64,000 nucleotides of DNA from Ypsolopha sequella (Eukaryota; Arthropoda; Insecta; Lepidoptera; Ypsolophidae). This document shows, in pieces, positions 10,993-22,789 of the stretch. The notes beneath the pieces are model-generated. The model worked only from the letters and a program-made list of their open reading frames with translations. It was not told the DNA's origin and ran no database searches. The stretch spans positions 10,797,201 to 10,861,200 of the forward strand of contig OW203984.1 in assembly GCA_934047225.1 (NCBI GenBank), given 5' to 3'. The position numbers were made by a program, and so were the translations under genes. The stretch's first letter is position 1. Each line of letters begins with the position of its first letter.

Positions 10993-11252
10993 CAGGATGT
11001 TAAGATGAAGTTGCGAAGCCGAAAACTGGCGATAGTACCCGTCCATACGAACAACGATCCGTGAAAAAAAACCGAGACATCCAGAAAAAAGGACAGAGGT
11101 TTGATGCATTTTGGTTGGGTAGCCATGTAACTTTTCTACGGAACAGCAGATTTTTTTTTACGTTTCGAGGGTTGGTTCCATAGTAAAAGTTGTTCGTATG
11201 GACGAGTACTATCGCCAGTGTCCGGCTTCCGCAACTTCATCTTAGCACCCTG
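10993..11252. mobile_element. MITE family A, copy 2
   Basis: Begins caggatgttaagatgaag and ends 'cttcatcttagcaccctg', flanked by TA on both sides (acata/tatata). The arms, about 60 bp, contain the block 'ccatacgaacaac' and its inverse 'gttgttcgtatgg'. It is non-coding and pairs with 410-671. Confidence 0.8.
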
Positions 11253-12383
11253 TATATACGTATTTCACAAATAACACGGTCGAGCAGCACTTGAACGAGT
11301 ATAATGTCGATGACAGGTGTTTTGTAGCGGGATATTTTCAAGGGAATCGTAGAAATTATATGAAGTCTTTGGATGATAGAAAATTTTCTGTGTTGGCCAT
11401 TGTCCTTGATATGTCTTTTTGAATAATACTTGTAGGTTGCAAGAATATCTTCAATCGGTTATTTTTTCGTTCGTTGGTAAAGTTCTTATTTTAATTTTTA
11501 GGGTTCCGTACGTAGCTGTTAGTTGAAATTTTCCCAGAATTTTCACGTGGAACCAATGGCCTCTATCAGGGCAAAAAAAACTGTTGATACCCAAGGTCAC
11601 CATTTACCACCTCCCCGTAAGAATAACGTCGAAACCGTAGCATTTTTTTAACGTTATTTGTGTCAGCTCTATCTTAAAGACGGTAATACATTACCTGTAT
11701 ACCGTTTTTATTCAATTGATGAATATTTAAAATGACAATTAAACAGATATTTTAATTTCAAGGTGGACATGTTGTAGTATTTTTGTTTTGTTTTCTGATA
11801 ATGTATATATTTTTGACAGCTGTAGTGTTTTTACACATGTTAATTTAATATAGTTATCTAGTTAATAAGACAAAATTTGCATGCCATATTATATTATGGA
11901 AGGACACATTGGTACCAACTAATATTTACATCTAAGATCTAAGTTTTTGTAACATGTGTTTTAGCAAATACATTTTCTGATTTCTGATAGAACAAACAAC
12001 ACTAAAGTAAAACAACAAATTACAAAAATTTGGATTCCCTACTCAGAGGGGGCCGAAATGTTTCTCAGGCGTAACCATTTTAGCAGCTGTTTTTTGTCGC
12101 CTTGTGTTTGTGGATCAAAATCATTTTGCTCTAAAATGGCTGACAGCAGTGATATTTGACTCCACCTGACATTCTGGAAAGAGCGACGAAAATGACAAAC
12201 AACCATTTAAGTACCAGAAAAAAAAAGCTCACGGCAGATCTTACCAAGTTTATGAAAATTGTAGGTAAGTTATATTATAGATAAAATAGTAAGAAACTGC
12301 ACGTGACTGTATAGGCATTAAAACACTCTTGTGATACTATTAAAAGACTCACCTATTCTTAATGTATCAGTTTCATTAAACCA
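11253..12383. other. Non-coding, with a repeat fragment
   Basis: A solitary 'ttagggttccgtacgtagct' at about 11498 is a fragment of the family seen at 10051-10354. The rest shows no gene or inverted repeat I can support. Confidence 0.4.
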
Positions 12384-12851
12384 GCCCCTCTATTTTGTAT
12401 CTTTGGTTGCCAACTGGACTAGGTGCCTATCATCAAAAACATAGATAAAAACGGAACTTTAAAATTGCTATTAGTGGTTATTGAACTATTTACAAACCGT
12501 GTTGTCACTTCAAGTGCGAATATATCCTTAGACAATCGGAACTCGATAGTACGTCTTTGTTTTTGATGATAGACACCCAGTCCAGCGGGCCTATTGTGTA
12601 TCTCTAGTTGCCTTCTGGACTGGGTGTCTATCATCAAAAACATAGATATACTATCGAATTCCGATGTCCTAAGGATATTTTCGCACTTGAAGTGACGACA
12701 CAGATTGTTAATAGTTCAATACCCACTAAAGGCAATTTTGAAATTTTAGTTTTTAGCCATGTTTTTGATGATAGGCACCTCGTGCAGTTGGCAACTAAAG
12801 ATACACAATAGGGGGGCTGATGGCAACTAAAGACACATAATAGGCCCCCTG
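12384..12851. mobile_element. MITE family B, two fused copies
   Basis: A family B unit starts at 12384 ('gcccctctattttgtatctt'). It runs to a 'tgtttttgatgatagacacc' block and at about 12590 joins directly to a second, inverted unit. That unit ends at 12851 in 'gcaactaaagacacataata'. The outer right end carries the terminal motif twice (12793 and 12821). This looks like insertion of one copy into the end of another. Short frames here are not genes. Confidence 0.65.
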
Positions 12852-13334
12852 GTACTATAAATAAAGATAAATGTTTTCAGCATGAAACCGTCGATGTCGG
12901 TTTGCGGATTGAGTTCGCACTTACGCGTCTTCTCTAAAGTAGGTTACTAACATATATTTTTTTCACCTCCGATAAAAGACAAATTCTCCAATAAACCCTC
13001 GAGGCGTGTAGCAACTAGCAAGTAACTTGATGTACCAAAAAGAACGTGACATGTCAGGATTGTCAGGCCACGCGCCCCTCTATTGTCTACTAAACATCCT
13101 GTTGAGAAACACAAACTAGCCTACTCATCCCCAGAGACTTCTATTCCGACTGAATAGCGGATATTTTGTATCGCGCAAGGCGTATACAAAAGGTTGTCGA
13201 AAATGTTATCACGTTACCCCGTCTTCCCTTTTGTACGGCTGCTGAAAAGTACGGCTAGTACGGCAACGCCTGTTTTAGTATTCAGACTATAACTTTTTGT
13301 TGTAAAAGTCTGGTAAAGGTAAATAAAAAGTACA
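12852..13334. other. Non-coding, nothing recognised
   Basis: No supportable gene, RNA or repeat was seen between the fused family B units and the foldback. Confidence 0.4.
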
Positions 13335-13608
13335 CTTTATACTAGGTGAATTTGGGAACATCGTCCAAATTCATACTTGAGCCTTGGTAAGTGATCATCA
13401 TCATGAACCAATAACGATTTTTGTAAAATTCATAAAATGAAATTTCGACTCTCCATAGTGATTCACTGAGGACTGGCAGTGAATTACTATGGGAAGTCGA
13501 AATTTCATTATACGAATTTCACAAAAATTATTATCGATTCATGATGCTGATCACTTACCTAGCCTCCAGTATGAATTTGGACGGTGATCAAAAAGTCACC
13601 TTGTATAA
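13335..13608. mobile_element. Foldback element, near-complete palindrome
   Basis: The two halves are reverse complements over about 130 bp each, meeting at a few-base centre near 13470 (cactgag/gactgg/cagtg). Matching blocks include 'gtccaaattcatact' with 'agtatgaatttggac', and 'gtgatcatcatcatgaa' with 'ttcatgatgctgatcac'. It is non-coding. The arm resembles, in decayed form, the LINE-like block 'cgcccgaacccatacc' at 14190, so it may derive from an inverted duplication of that sequence (inference). Confidence 0.7.
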
Positions 13609-13929
13609 ACGAAAATATAATCAAGCCTTAGAAATTTTACCTAGCTTAGTAATGAGCGATGTTCATTTTAAAAGCGAACACGCTTTAAACAAAAATTCGA
13701 TTTTAACAATAAACAATAATATAAAAATAAAACACACTTTTAAGGTTGTGTGCCCATTTATTTACAACGTAACATTTTTTTTTCCGAAAAAGCCTTACTG
13801 ACGTTAAACTATGTTAGCGAAATGCCATATATTCCTTTAATTAAATATCTTTAATTCAAAAACAAAAAGAATTATACTACTTTATACTACATTTATTACA
13901 AAATATTCTTTTATAATTTTAGAATAACA

Positions 13930-13976
13930 GTTTATCTACTCCCATATTGTAGTATTGTGTGCAACTGAACATAATT
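13930..13976. repeat. Joined ends of composite family G/H
   Basis: 'tttatctactcccatattg' followed immediately by 'agtattgtgtgcaactgaac' and 'ataattagaca' places the two outer ends of the family at 34480-34995 side by side. This suggests an internally deleted copy. Confidence 0.45.
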
Positions 13977-13980
13977 AGAC

Positions 13981-14400
13981 AAATTCAAATTCAAATTCAA
14001 ATAGTTTATTTTGCAAAGCAGGTATAGATATATACACTTTTTACACGTCAAATTTAATCTAATAAAGAAAATATATGTAATAGAATAATAAATGTACATG
14101 AACTAAATTAAAGGTTTATTTAATTTATGTAGCAATATATTTACGATTAAAATGATAGGTAAAATATATATTATACAAGGTAAAATCCAATCAGCCGCCC
14201 GAACCCATACCGGAGACCCGGCCAGGGACCAGGAACAAGGTTCAGTGATCACCAACCGAGCCCCCAGCACGAATCCAGGCGGCCGACCAAATCCCATCCT
14301 ATATACTACATACTAATAGGTTACATATATAAATACATGCCTACCTCCGCCCATTCGATTAGTCTTGCTAAGAAGAAGGGCAAGAAACTTAGCAAGATCA
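13981..14400 (-). mobile_element. LINE-like 3' end, copy 2
   Basis: Starts with an (AAATTC) repeat run and 'aaatagtttattttgcaaag'. It runs through 'cagccgcccgaacccatacc' and 'aggcggccgaccaaatccca' to 'agcaagatcatg'. It matches 6224-6640 block for block. On the minus strand it is the 3' UTR and simple tail of a non-LTR retrotransposon. It is 5'-truncated with no reverse transcriptase left. Confidence 0.65.
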
Positions 14401-14719
14401 TGTCTTTTTTTCAACATAAAACTTATACTATACAATATATGACTTATATCTACTTTAACCAAGGGATAAGAAAATACAAGACAGTAGGAATTCAGGTTAA
14501 TGAAAAAAAGAAAAACATATATATCTTTGTCTACCTGTCTCATATAGTCCTTTTCCTTTTACAGTCTATAATCAATTAATGTTTACACCTTAGAGGAATC
14601 ATAAGTTAAGAAATTATACTATTTAATTAAATTATAACTTACTACGAGTATCATTATCACTGTAACACCATGCTTCACCATCATCCAAATATTCATTTAT
14701 TTTATAATATCGACAATTG

Positions 14720-14863
14720 TGTCGATTCGATGAAACACGCTTTAACTTATCTGACAGGACTAAACTTAATTTAATCTATCTTTTTCCTTCTCAAAAAGAC
14801 AAAGACAGGACTCTTAAAATAAGGTTGGTCCTGTCAAATAAGTCGTGTTGCGCTGAAACGACA
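14720..14863. repeat. Hairpin element, about 45-bp arms
   Basis: 'tgtcgattcgatgaaacacg' then 'ctgacaggactaaactt' (14720-14767) pairs with 14821-14863. One half of the same family stands at about 41352-41408 ('tgtcgattcggtgtaacacg', then 'tgacaagactaacctt'). Confidence 0.6.
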
Positions 14864-14955
14864 CCATTGGAACACTCGTGCAAAATTATTGCGAAAATCA
14901 CTTCGTTCGTTTCGTACACAAACACTCGTGTCCCAATGTCGACAATCATGTAGAT
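14864..14955. repeat. Small inverted repeat related to foldback H
   Basis: 'ccattggaacactcgtgc' pairs with 'aacactcgtgtcccaatg'. The same 'gggacactcgtg' arms occur in the foldback at 34887-34995. Confidence 0.45.
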
Positions 14956-16647
14956 TGTAGAAGTTAAGATGAAGCCATATAATATTTATAACGAAAAATA
15001 ATTTGAAATGTCAAATGGTCGTTACGTTTAGCCCCTCGCCCAATTAAAAAGAAAGATACTGCTTCATAAAACTGAATCCCGAATAAATCCATAAATTATA
15101 AATTATCTCTCAGTCGTGATCTTGCCGGATATTGTTAAAAATTTCTACGAGAAGCGAACCTTTTAAAAGCTCGAAACTTCTCCCTCTTTTAGCAATAACA
15201 AAATCGTTGATAGAGAAGGATAGCACTATATCGAAAGTTCATACATTACAACTAATCGTATGAGTGCGGAATTTTAGTTGCACGGCTCATTGAATACGTC
15301 ATCGAGATCAATTTATCGCTTCTGCCCTGTCCCCAGCAATAAAGCTTGATGATCCGTGCTCTGTATGCTAAAACTCCACAATGGGGCAATAACTTGGTAT
15401 TATTGCTTCCTGGTGCCGAAATTAGGGTTTAAAGTCTTAATATTTTAAATTTAATTGGATTTTTGATTCGCTGTGGCTACGAACAGTTTTTATTGAAATT
15501 CCTCTCTGTTGAACTTTTTGCTGCGGCCTTTTGCTCGTATGTAGGTTTTTACTCCGTCCCTAGGATGTCCATAAAAAAATCTGATTGCATGAATTTTATA
15601 TAGAAAGGAATAGTATTTTGCTGGTTTGTGCAATAATATAATTACTGCCTGCCTCTAGAGAGTAAAAGATTTACAGACATTTAATATTGTTTTAGTTGGT
15701 TCAGAGTTAAGTATACACAAATCCAAGAAGAATTACACAGTGTAATATATCTTAATATATCATCCATATGATTTAAACATACCTTCAAATGTTGTACATA
15801 TGTATATTTGTATGGAGATCTCAAAGCTCAACAGCTAAGGGCCAGATCGATAGGTAGGCGCTACGCAGGGCAGTTTTGAAAGGATAAACAGTCTGACAGT
15901 AGAGTTACTCGAGCAATGGAATTAATTAAAAAATTCATTAAATGTAACAATACTGTTGTTTACAAAAAGGGTATCTTTGATTCGACCTCAAATCTTTCAT
16001 TTACTGGTCTAATTTGCCAAGTCTCCCATTCAAATTCTTTCAAATAATAATGTCGTTATGGTGACATCATAAATGGATTAACAGCTATACACTCACTTTG
16101 TTTACTACCAGCTCCTGATGGTCTTCCATCGAAAGGTAGACCACCTCAACACACATTAATAAAGTCAGTGTATTTATTTTCGGATCATGAAAAGATCGAG
16201 ATTGAGCACCTCATTTTGCATCAAGTAGAACTGAACTCTATGACGTTTCATTACTGTTTAAAATAGCGTGCTCTGAGCCGTGGCTGTTACGACAACCGAA
16301 ATATCAAGAGCTTTTATTAAATAACCCGGCATCTATTTAGCTAAAATAAGAAAGCGTCTTTCCAAAATCGCCAGATATCATTCAAACAAATTATGTAAAG
16401 AAAAAAAAAACAACTAAATCCCGAAAAGAGAAAAATAATAAGAAGTCTACTCGTAAAATAGCGTGAAATATATTATGGTTACAAAGATTTTGTACTGGGT
16501 AAATAAATGAATCAATTGATGTGGCTTGATCAAACAAACTTCATAAACGTTAATAGAAGAACAAAGGTATGTATTTTTTAATATCCTGGTTATTGCAAAA
16601 AAATAATTCAGTCTGTCATTTTGTTTCTTTTGGCATCACCTTCCCTC
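14956..16647. other. Long non-coding stretch, nothing recognised
   Basis: About 1.7 kb of AT-rich sequence without a supportable gene, RNA or clear inverted repeat. Confidence 0.4.
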
Positions 16648-17103
16648 TTAAGGCGATTACCGTCGCCAAATTAGCAGTTCGATGTTTGTCGATACGAATA
16701 TCGACGGAAACGACATTAAAATAACGTTTATATCAGCGTGCAATGCATATAGTGGCTGTTACGAAGCTCGCTGCGTTCTTGATAGGGCGAAATAGGAGAA
16801 AATAATAATTTTCACATGGACGTGATGGTTCGACTGAATAATCCTTGTTATGTTTATAGTTACTAAGTTTATCTATTTATCAAGGCATACGCGAATTAAA
16901 TCGACCAAACAGCTTAGGCGCAGTAGGGAATTCAAGCCAAAAAACACCATTCGGCTATATATTTTTTTCATTTCGAAGTTCTGGTGGTTCGAAAAAGAAA
17001 AATGTTGCATATGTTGTCTTAGAGTTGATAATTCATTATACATTTTTTCATTATTTTTGGTATGGTTTCAAACGAGGAGTAGGCTTTAGAAAGTACCAAT
17101 TAA
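16648..17103 (+). mobile_element. TTAA-flanked MITE family T, copy 1
   Basis: Starts TTAAGGCGATTACCGTCGCC and ends 'gtaggctttagaaagtacca' at a TTAA (17100-17103), with the far terminus slightly shortened. Shared internal blocks ('gtggctgttacgaagctcgc', 'tgttgcatatgttgtcttag') identify three other copies at 42490-42964, 43383-43856 and 51412-51893. TTAA at both ends fits piggyBac-type targeting. It has no coding capacity. Confidence 0.75.
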
Positions 17104-17843
17104 AATATTTGTTTTATCACATTTTTTTTATTTGTATTTCTTTAATAATGCATGTTCATAAATTTTTTTATCTTTAGTTTTAATTTAAAAACGAAACTAC
17201 CCTCTCTACATGCAATATTTAGTGAGAAAGGGACAGCTGAAAATCAGCGCTGTGCAGATGTACGCACTCACAGAATTCTGAGCAGCGTCTTTTTTGTCTG
17301 TTTAATGTGAAGTTTCTGTGTAATTAGTTATTTATTGATAAATAAATATATTTTACTTTCTTTCTTTCTATTCAGCGATACTAAGCCCCTTAATATTGAT
17401 AAACGGTACTGATAAGTAAGTCGGCTTAGGTTGTTAAAATGTGGAGCGCGTGTACCCGACTGATGTTTGTAAGGGAAACTGCTAGACGTTGTTGCGGAAA
17501 TTACCGAATTTATAGTCGGTCGTATACTGTGGACCAGGCCAACGCTACCGCCTACTCTAGCCATTTTAGTTGAGAACGTACTGACAGGAGATGTGTTTCT
17601 ATCTGATAAATCAACTACTAAACACGTAGAGGTAACACAACATTAGAAAAAAATTCAGTCGGACTCGCGCACAAAGGGTTCTGTACCACCACATAATATG
17701 GGTACGGAACCCATATGGAAAATAACAACGATATAGCAACGTTTAGGCGAAAAAAACAAGTCGCCAAAATTGTAGCACCTATCAAACAGAACCCTAATAT
17801 CTTAACCCATAATATTATCAAAACTCGCGTGAGCTGACATACT
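17104..17843. other. Non-coding, with a repeat fragment
   Basis: A fragment of the 'gggttccgtac' family lies at about 17655-17720 (cagtcggactcgcgcac, gggtacggaaccc). Nothing else is recognised. Confidence 0.4.
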
Positions 17844-18081
17844 AAATTATTATTACATACGGCTTGAACACTCACGTGTGATTATTGTTGACTTTGTGCC
17901 AACCGTTTCACCGATACAATTTCGGCATTATCAAGGCGGGTGCCCGTTTGACAACGACGGTGAACGCCGCGTCGTCGTCCTAAGAACGCCTTGATAATGC
18001 CGAAATTGTATCGGTGAAATGGTTGGCATATAGTCAACAACTATCACACGTGAGTGTTAAAGCCGTATTTAATAATAATTT
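17844..18081. repeat. Very long hairpin, 95-bp arms
   Basis: Left arm 17844-17938 and right arm 17987-18081 are reverse complements with few mismatches, around a 48-nt GC-rich loop. Recognisable pairs are 'cactcacgtgtgat' with 'atcacacgtgagtg', and 'ccgatacaatttcggcatta' with its inverse. It is probably a palindromic MITE. If transcribed it would give a long double-stranded stem suitable for Dicer-2 processing (inference). Confidence 0.8.
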
Positions 18082-18299
18082 AATATCTTAATCCCTTTAT
18101 TTTTCCAGTAATATTTACGTAATCACCTGGTTTATTCATCCAAGGATGGTCCAAGGTAATCACCTTTTACCGTGACTTTTTAAAGTTTTTTCTGTCTCCT
18201 TGTTTCGAAGATAATGATGACGTCAGAAATGCTAATTTTGACAGTTTTTTTTTGTATGGGCACCTCGCTTGAGTTTAGTATTTTTTTTATTTTTGTTAT

Positions 18300-18474
18300 T
18301 TGCCTTGATAGAGGCTATAATAAAACGTATTCAGTGAAAATTTCAACCGGCTACCTATAATGGCGGAAGCTGCAGACACCTGTGACAGACGGGCAGACAG
18401 ACAACAAGACATCGCAGGCTAAGTAATAGGGTCCCGTTTGGCATCCTTCGGGTACGGAACCCTAAAAATTGTAA
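18300..18474 (+). repeat. 'gggtacggaaccct' repeat, 3' part
   Basis: 'gacagacgggcagacagac', 'taatagggtcccgtttgg' and 'cgggtacggaaccctaaaaa' match the right half of the repeat at 10051-10354. The left end is not recognised. Confidence 0.65.
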
Positions 18475-18814
18475 CCCTGTGAACGAATTCGAACGCAATC
18501 CTATATCGATTCCGTGTAAATTATACGCGATTTACATGATATGATAAAACAAACAATTATGGTAATTGCAGCTTCATTAAGGATATAATTTGATAGTTTA
18601 GATTATCCTGTATGCATAAAGAGAATAGAGAACCCAAAATTTTCTCCAGCAAAGTTCAATTAAGTGGACGCTGGCTCTGGGGACGGTTTTCTATTCAAAG
18701 TCGTAAATTTTCAGGCTGATTCTGTGTCTATATCCTACGTTTGGTCCTTATGCAATATTTTCATGGAGTAAGACTACTTACCGGAAGCATTGCAGCGTTG
18801 CTTACGTGGATCTC
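18475..18814. other. Non-coding, nothing recognised
   Basis: No gene or repeat pair seen. Confidence 0.35.
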
Positions 18815-18980
18815 AGTTCTCTCGATCCCGTGGGGATTTCCTAAACTCCGTTCTTAGCGGATGTCTACATCATACAAGGAACCTACAGTCCAAATTTCAC
18901 ATTTCATGTTTCATGTTTCAGGTACAGCTGTTTGATCTGGGCGTTGATAGATCAGTCAGTCAGTCATGGTATTCTTTTAT
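18815..18980 (+). repeat. Interspersed repeat with 'gcgttgatagatcagtcagt' end, copy 1
   Basis: 'ttcttagcggatgtctaca', 'tcatacaaggaacctacag' and 'tgggcgttgatagatcagtc' recur at 63560-63712, and a partial match ('gcaaggaacctatcgtcc') lies near 19970. The 'ccaaatttcatg' to 'cagtcagtca' layout resembles the 3' end of a non-LTR element. No frame is preserved. Confidence 0.55.
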
Positions 18981-19439
18981 GTATCCTGTATACATAAAAT
19001 GAGATTAAGGTAAAATGAGTACTAGACCACTTAAAATAAGGAAACTAAAACCTTTCTACTAATCTCATACTAAATGTATGAGAATGTTTAATGTCAAAAT
19101 TTTGGATACTTCTCGTTTGATTTTCAAAAAGTTATTGATTTCGTTTTACTGATTAGGTAACGTACTTTCGATATCAGTTTGATTTTTTTTGATATCTTTA
19201 ATAGTTACGGAATGATCGCCTGGTCACACTTAACGATTACAGCCTGTTTAGTATAAATACAATTAAAAAGCTTTTTATTTTATTTTAATTTGTACATTTA
19301 CATTTATTTTAGTTTTATTTATTTTTAGTTAAAAGTACAATATTTTAACATTGTTCAGTACCATGAAACCATGTTTGGTTTGTCTTGGTCCTGGAGTCTA
19401 CGATACATCAAAACAATATAATTTATAATGGAGGTAACA

Positions 19440-19780
19440 AGTTAAAAGCTAACTTACAAAGTTACAAAGATTTTCTAGGTATGACAAAGATAAAAAAGTA
19501 GACATTTAAATTAAAATAGAAGCTTTTCATATTTCTTCGAAAAGTTGTCTCGTTGACATGTTCAGAAGGTCCATATGAGCCTGCTTCACAAAGTTAGGTT
19601 ATCAATATTGTAATTGGCAAAGTTGTTAAACAGTTGTTATCTAAGAGTTTATACAATACAAGAGTTTATAGAGAGTTTATACATATATATTTAAAACTCA
19701 TTTTTACATAGAGAACAGGCATTGTGTACAAAGGCGGCACTTATTCCTTATAGCAATATCTTCCAGGCAACTTTTGGGTA
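19440..19780 (-). repeat. LINE-like 3' end fragment, diverged
   Basis: 'gtgtacaaaggcggcactta', 'tagcaatatcttccaggcaa' and 'cttttgggtattg' correspond to 'gcacaaacatgcggcctta', 'gcgatctcttccagacaac' and 'cttagggtgg' at 47220-47315. This is the same minus-strand 3' UTR family in more decayed form. Confidence 0.45.
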
Positions 19781-22454
19781 TTGTTTTTGAGCATTAATTT
19801 TTGCATGATAATGATAAATCAGATTTTTGACATACTCCAAAAGGGGATTTTAATGGAAGTTTGTACTTAATCATGTTCTAGTGGAAATTGTTGCTAGCGT
19901 GAATTTTGTTTCTGTCGAACCTTTGGCAATTTTCTAAAATTCCTTAGCGGAAATATTTTATCATGCAAGGAACCTATCGTCCAAATTTTCAGTTTATTTT
20001 ATATTGGTAGATTTAATGTATCCTGTATCTATGAGACTTGGTTATTTATAAAAAAGACGAACAAAAATATGTTTAAACATTATACACATACTCTATAGCT
20101 GTATTCAATCAAACGGTGTTGATTGGTTGATGTAGATAACTCAAACGCACTAAGCAACGCGTGTATTTAACACATTCATTGCAATCAGCTGATATCTGCT
20201 ATGAAACCATCATAGAGTAAAACAGCCACTGGTACAAACTAGAGGTACAAGCTAGTACTTGCTATTTCAACTTGGTACGGACGATTAGCGAGATATTTGC
20301 AATTTAAATTAAACCGCCACGCGAGCGAAGTACGTGTTCGTTGAGTCAATATTTTTGTGTACCAAATTTGGTGTCCCATGATGTTTTATCATTTTCTTAC
20401 CACCAAAAATCCGTCGTATTATATTTGAGATTCTATAATAATATAAAATAATTTACTTAGAAATTATAACCTTATTGAAGTATACGAGCTATTGCAAAAA
20501 TAATGTTGGATGGTAGCGATGTCTATAATAGAGCTTTCAGGTAAAAATGACTACTATAACACGCCTATCCTTGTGAAAATGTAAAATTCGACATTTTTGA
20601 ATGTCGAATACGTCGCATCCTTAGATTATCCTTAGATCCTTAGATCGCATCCTTAGATCATTAGAATTGGGAAATTGAAACTCTGCATACACATACCTTG
20701 ATCCTTTTTCTAAGGTAAAATCTCCAGCGCTTTTATATATTTATCATTTTATAGCTAACAACAGAAACATAAAAAAATATTATGTTTTTCTTCAGTTTCT
20801 CGTCAAATACGGGGTAAAATGCAGAACTAATCACGAGTATAATGAAGAGTGCCATCTGAGTTTTTTTTATTTTAACTTATTATTTTTTTATATAATTTAT
20901 TAGATAATTATTTTTATATTATAGAATTGGCATGTTGGAATAAATCAAAATTACAATTTCAATTCCAATATGTTGAGTTTTATTTAGAAATTAATTTCCC
21001 AATAATTAGAATATTGGCACTACTTAGGAGCTTTGAATGGAACGAATCACGGTCACGAAAAGTAACAAAATATTTGCATAAAACACAGATTTTAGTGAAT
21101 TTGTGCATTTTACGATTTTCCCGCCAATTTCACAGTGCTAGTCGCGCATTTGGCTACGTCACGCTTCCGCCGCGCCGGCGCGGCGCCGCCGACGCGACGC
21201 CGCTGGCGTAGCAAAACTTCGTAGTATTTTCTCATCTCTACCGTCTACAACTCTACACTAGCTATGCGCCGCGCCGGGTCAAAATACGTATTTTTAGCTT
21301 TTCCGAATAAGTTACGAGTATGACGATAAAATGTATTAATCGTAAATATTATCAGTTAGAATAGTCGTAAATGTTCGAAAAACAACAACCATATAAAACT
21401 TAAATAACAAAAACGTTACTCAAAATTAAAACTGAATAACCGTATGAAATACTAAAAACTTAAACATATACTAAAGAAATTATAAAATAAATGTATTATA
21501 CACTAAACTAAAAAAATAATAATATTAAAGTCATCAAAGCTCTCACTCACCGGGCAGAATATACCAAGCACAGACCACTCATCAAGGTACCAACCATGTG
21601 GCTATGACCACTGACATAACGAAAATAATATACACATGTGCATTTTTGAATCTTATGGCACATACATTACTAGTAGTTTGCCCCGAAGTGTGAACTCGCA
21701 ATTCGATCTCGACTGATTTGGCTCATGTTCCAACTTGAAAATTCTTTTGGTCTCATTTACTCTCCTACCAAATTTCACGACATTCCGATCAACGATACTC
21801 GAGTTATCGTCGGACAAACATACATACAAACGCCGGATTGTTCAAGTAGGCTCGGAGAAATTCGTTCGTTTCGCTCGTTCGTTCATAAAGATAAAAAATG
21901 TGTTCTACCTTTCGTGAAGGTACAAACGGTTCAACAATTTAAATTATTTGACAACACGAAAAACAAATTTGTATATCAGTTATTATTTAAGCAGCAGCAA
22001 TAAAATTAACTAATTGCTGTTTACTATCGAATCACATATACCAATAGATAAATCAGGAACAAAACGAGGGTACTAATTAAAAGTTTATTCCTCGATACCA
22101 TTCATTACAAAATATGCTAATAGATTCAGTGCACTGATTGCGTGATGCATATTTGAACGGGTGAAATGGATTCTGCCATATTTGTCGATTGTACCTAAAT
22201 AAATAAGTAGTAGCTAATAGTCGATTATTTTCATAAGAAATTTTACATTATAACGAATAATTCTGCTAAACTGCATTACAGCTTGTGGGCAGAAAACCTC
22301 TCTGTAAAACTTATTCATAAACATATGAAAAAAATTTTTGCAATATAATTTTACGAGTAAATACTTACCTATATTTATAGCTTTAGTTGTTAATTCGTGA
22401 AGATAACATAATTAAGATTATGTTTATTTTTGCGAAATCCATCGCTATGAATAC
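19781..22454. other. Long non-coding stretch with a GC-rich hairpin islet
   Basis: No supportable gene in about 2.7 kb. A sharply GC-rich block lies at 21152-21212 and is itself palindromic (ggctacgtcacg ... ctggcgtagc around a CGCCGG-rich centre). A minihairpin attcgacatt/aatgtcgaat is at about 20587-20609. The frames at 20927-21211 and 21725-22003 show no domain and are treated as chance. Confidence 0.4.
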
Positions 22455-22592
22455 TCTAAATATTATTAGAGTGCAATACAAACTAGAAAATATCAATCAG
22501 AAACAAACCCAAAGACAAGAATATGAAAAAATTCCCCGGGCCAGGGTTCGAAAATTTCGAATCCAATGTATTGCACTCTAATAATATTTCTA
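22455..22592. repeat. Hairpin with 26-bp arms
   Basis: 'ttattagagtgcaataca' on the left (22455-22480) and 'tgtattgcactctaataa' on the right (22567-22592) pair with one mismatch over 26 bp around an 86-nt loop. It is non-coding. Confidence 0.6.
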
Positions 22593-22707
22593 ACATAATT
22601 AATCTAATTATTAACAGTTAAATTATATTGTAAGAATAGTGAATTCAACTCTGTTTTAAAGATTGATCGAGTTACATTACATTCTGAGAGATCAACAGCC
22701 AAGTAAT

Positions 22708-22789
22708 TGATTATAGACGAAGCAGTCAGTGATAACTCATTTGCTAGAACGTCGTCAGACTCTCAATATTGAGATCCGGGTTCGAATCC
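22708..22789 (+). repeat. tRNA-like segment with perfect Pol III B box
   Basis: GGGTTCGAATCC at 22779-22790 is an exact B-box core. The preceding 'gataactcatttgctagaac' and 'gtcgtcagactctcaat' give a weak tRNA-like layout. No acceptor stem can be closed because the TIR element at 22790 begins inside the 3' side. It is either a SINE head or a tRNA pseudogene cut by the insertion. Confidence 0.4.

Noticed and set aside
20927..21211. 94-codon frame through the GC-rich islet
   Set aside because: No domain; the C-terminal part is low-complexity Arg/Ala from the CGCCG run.
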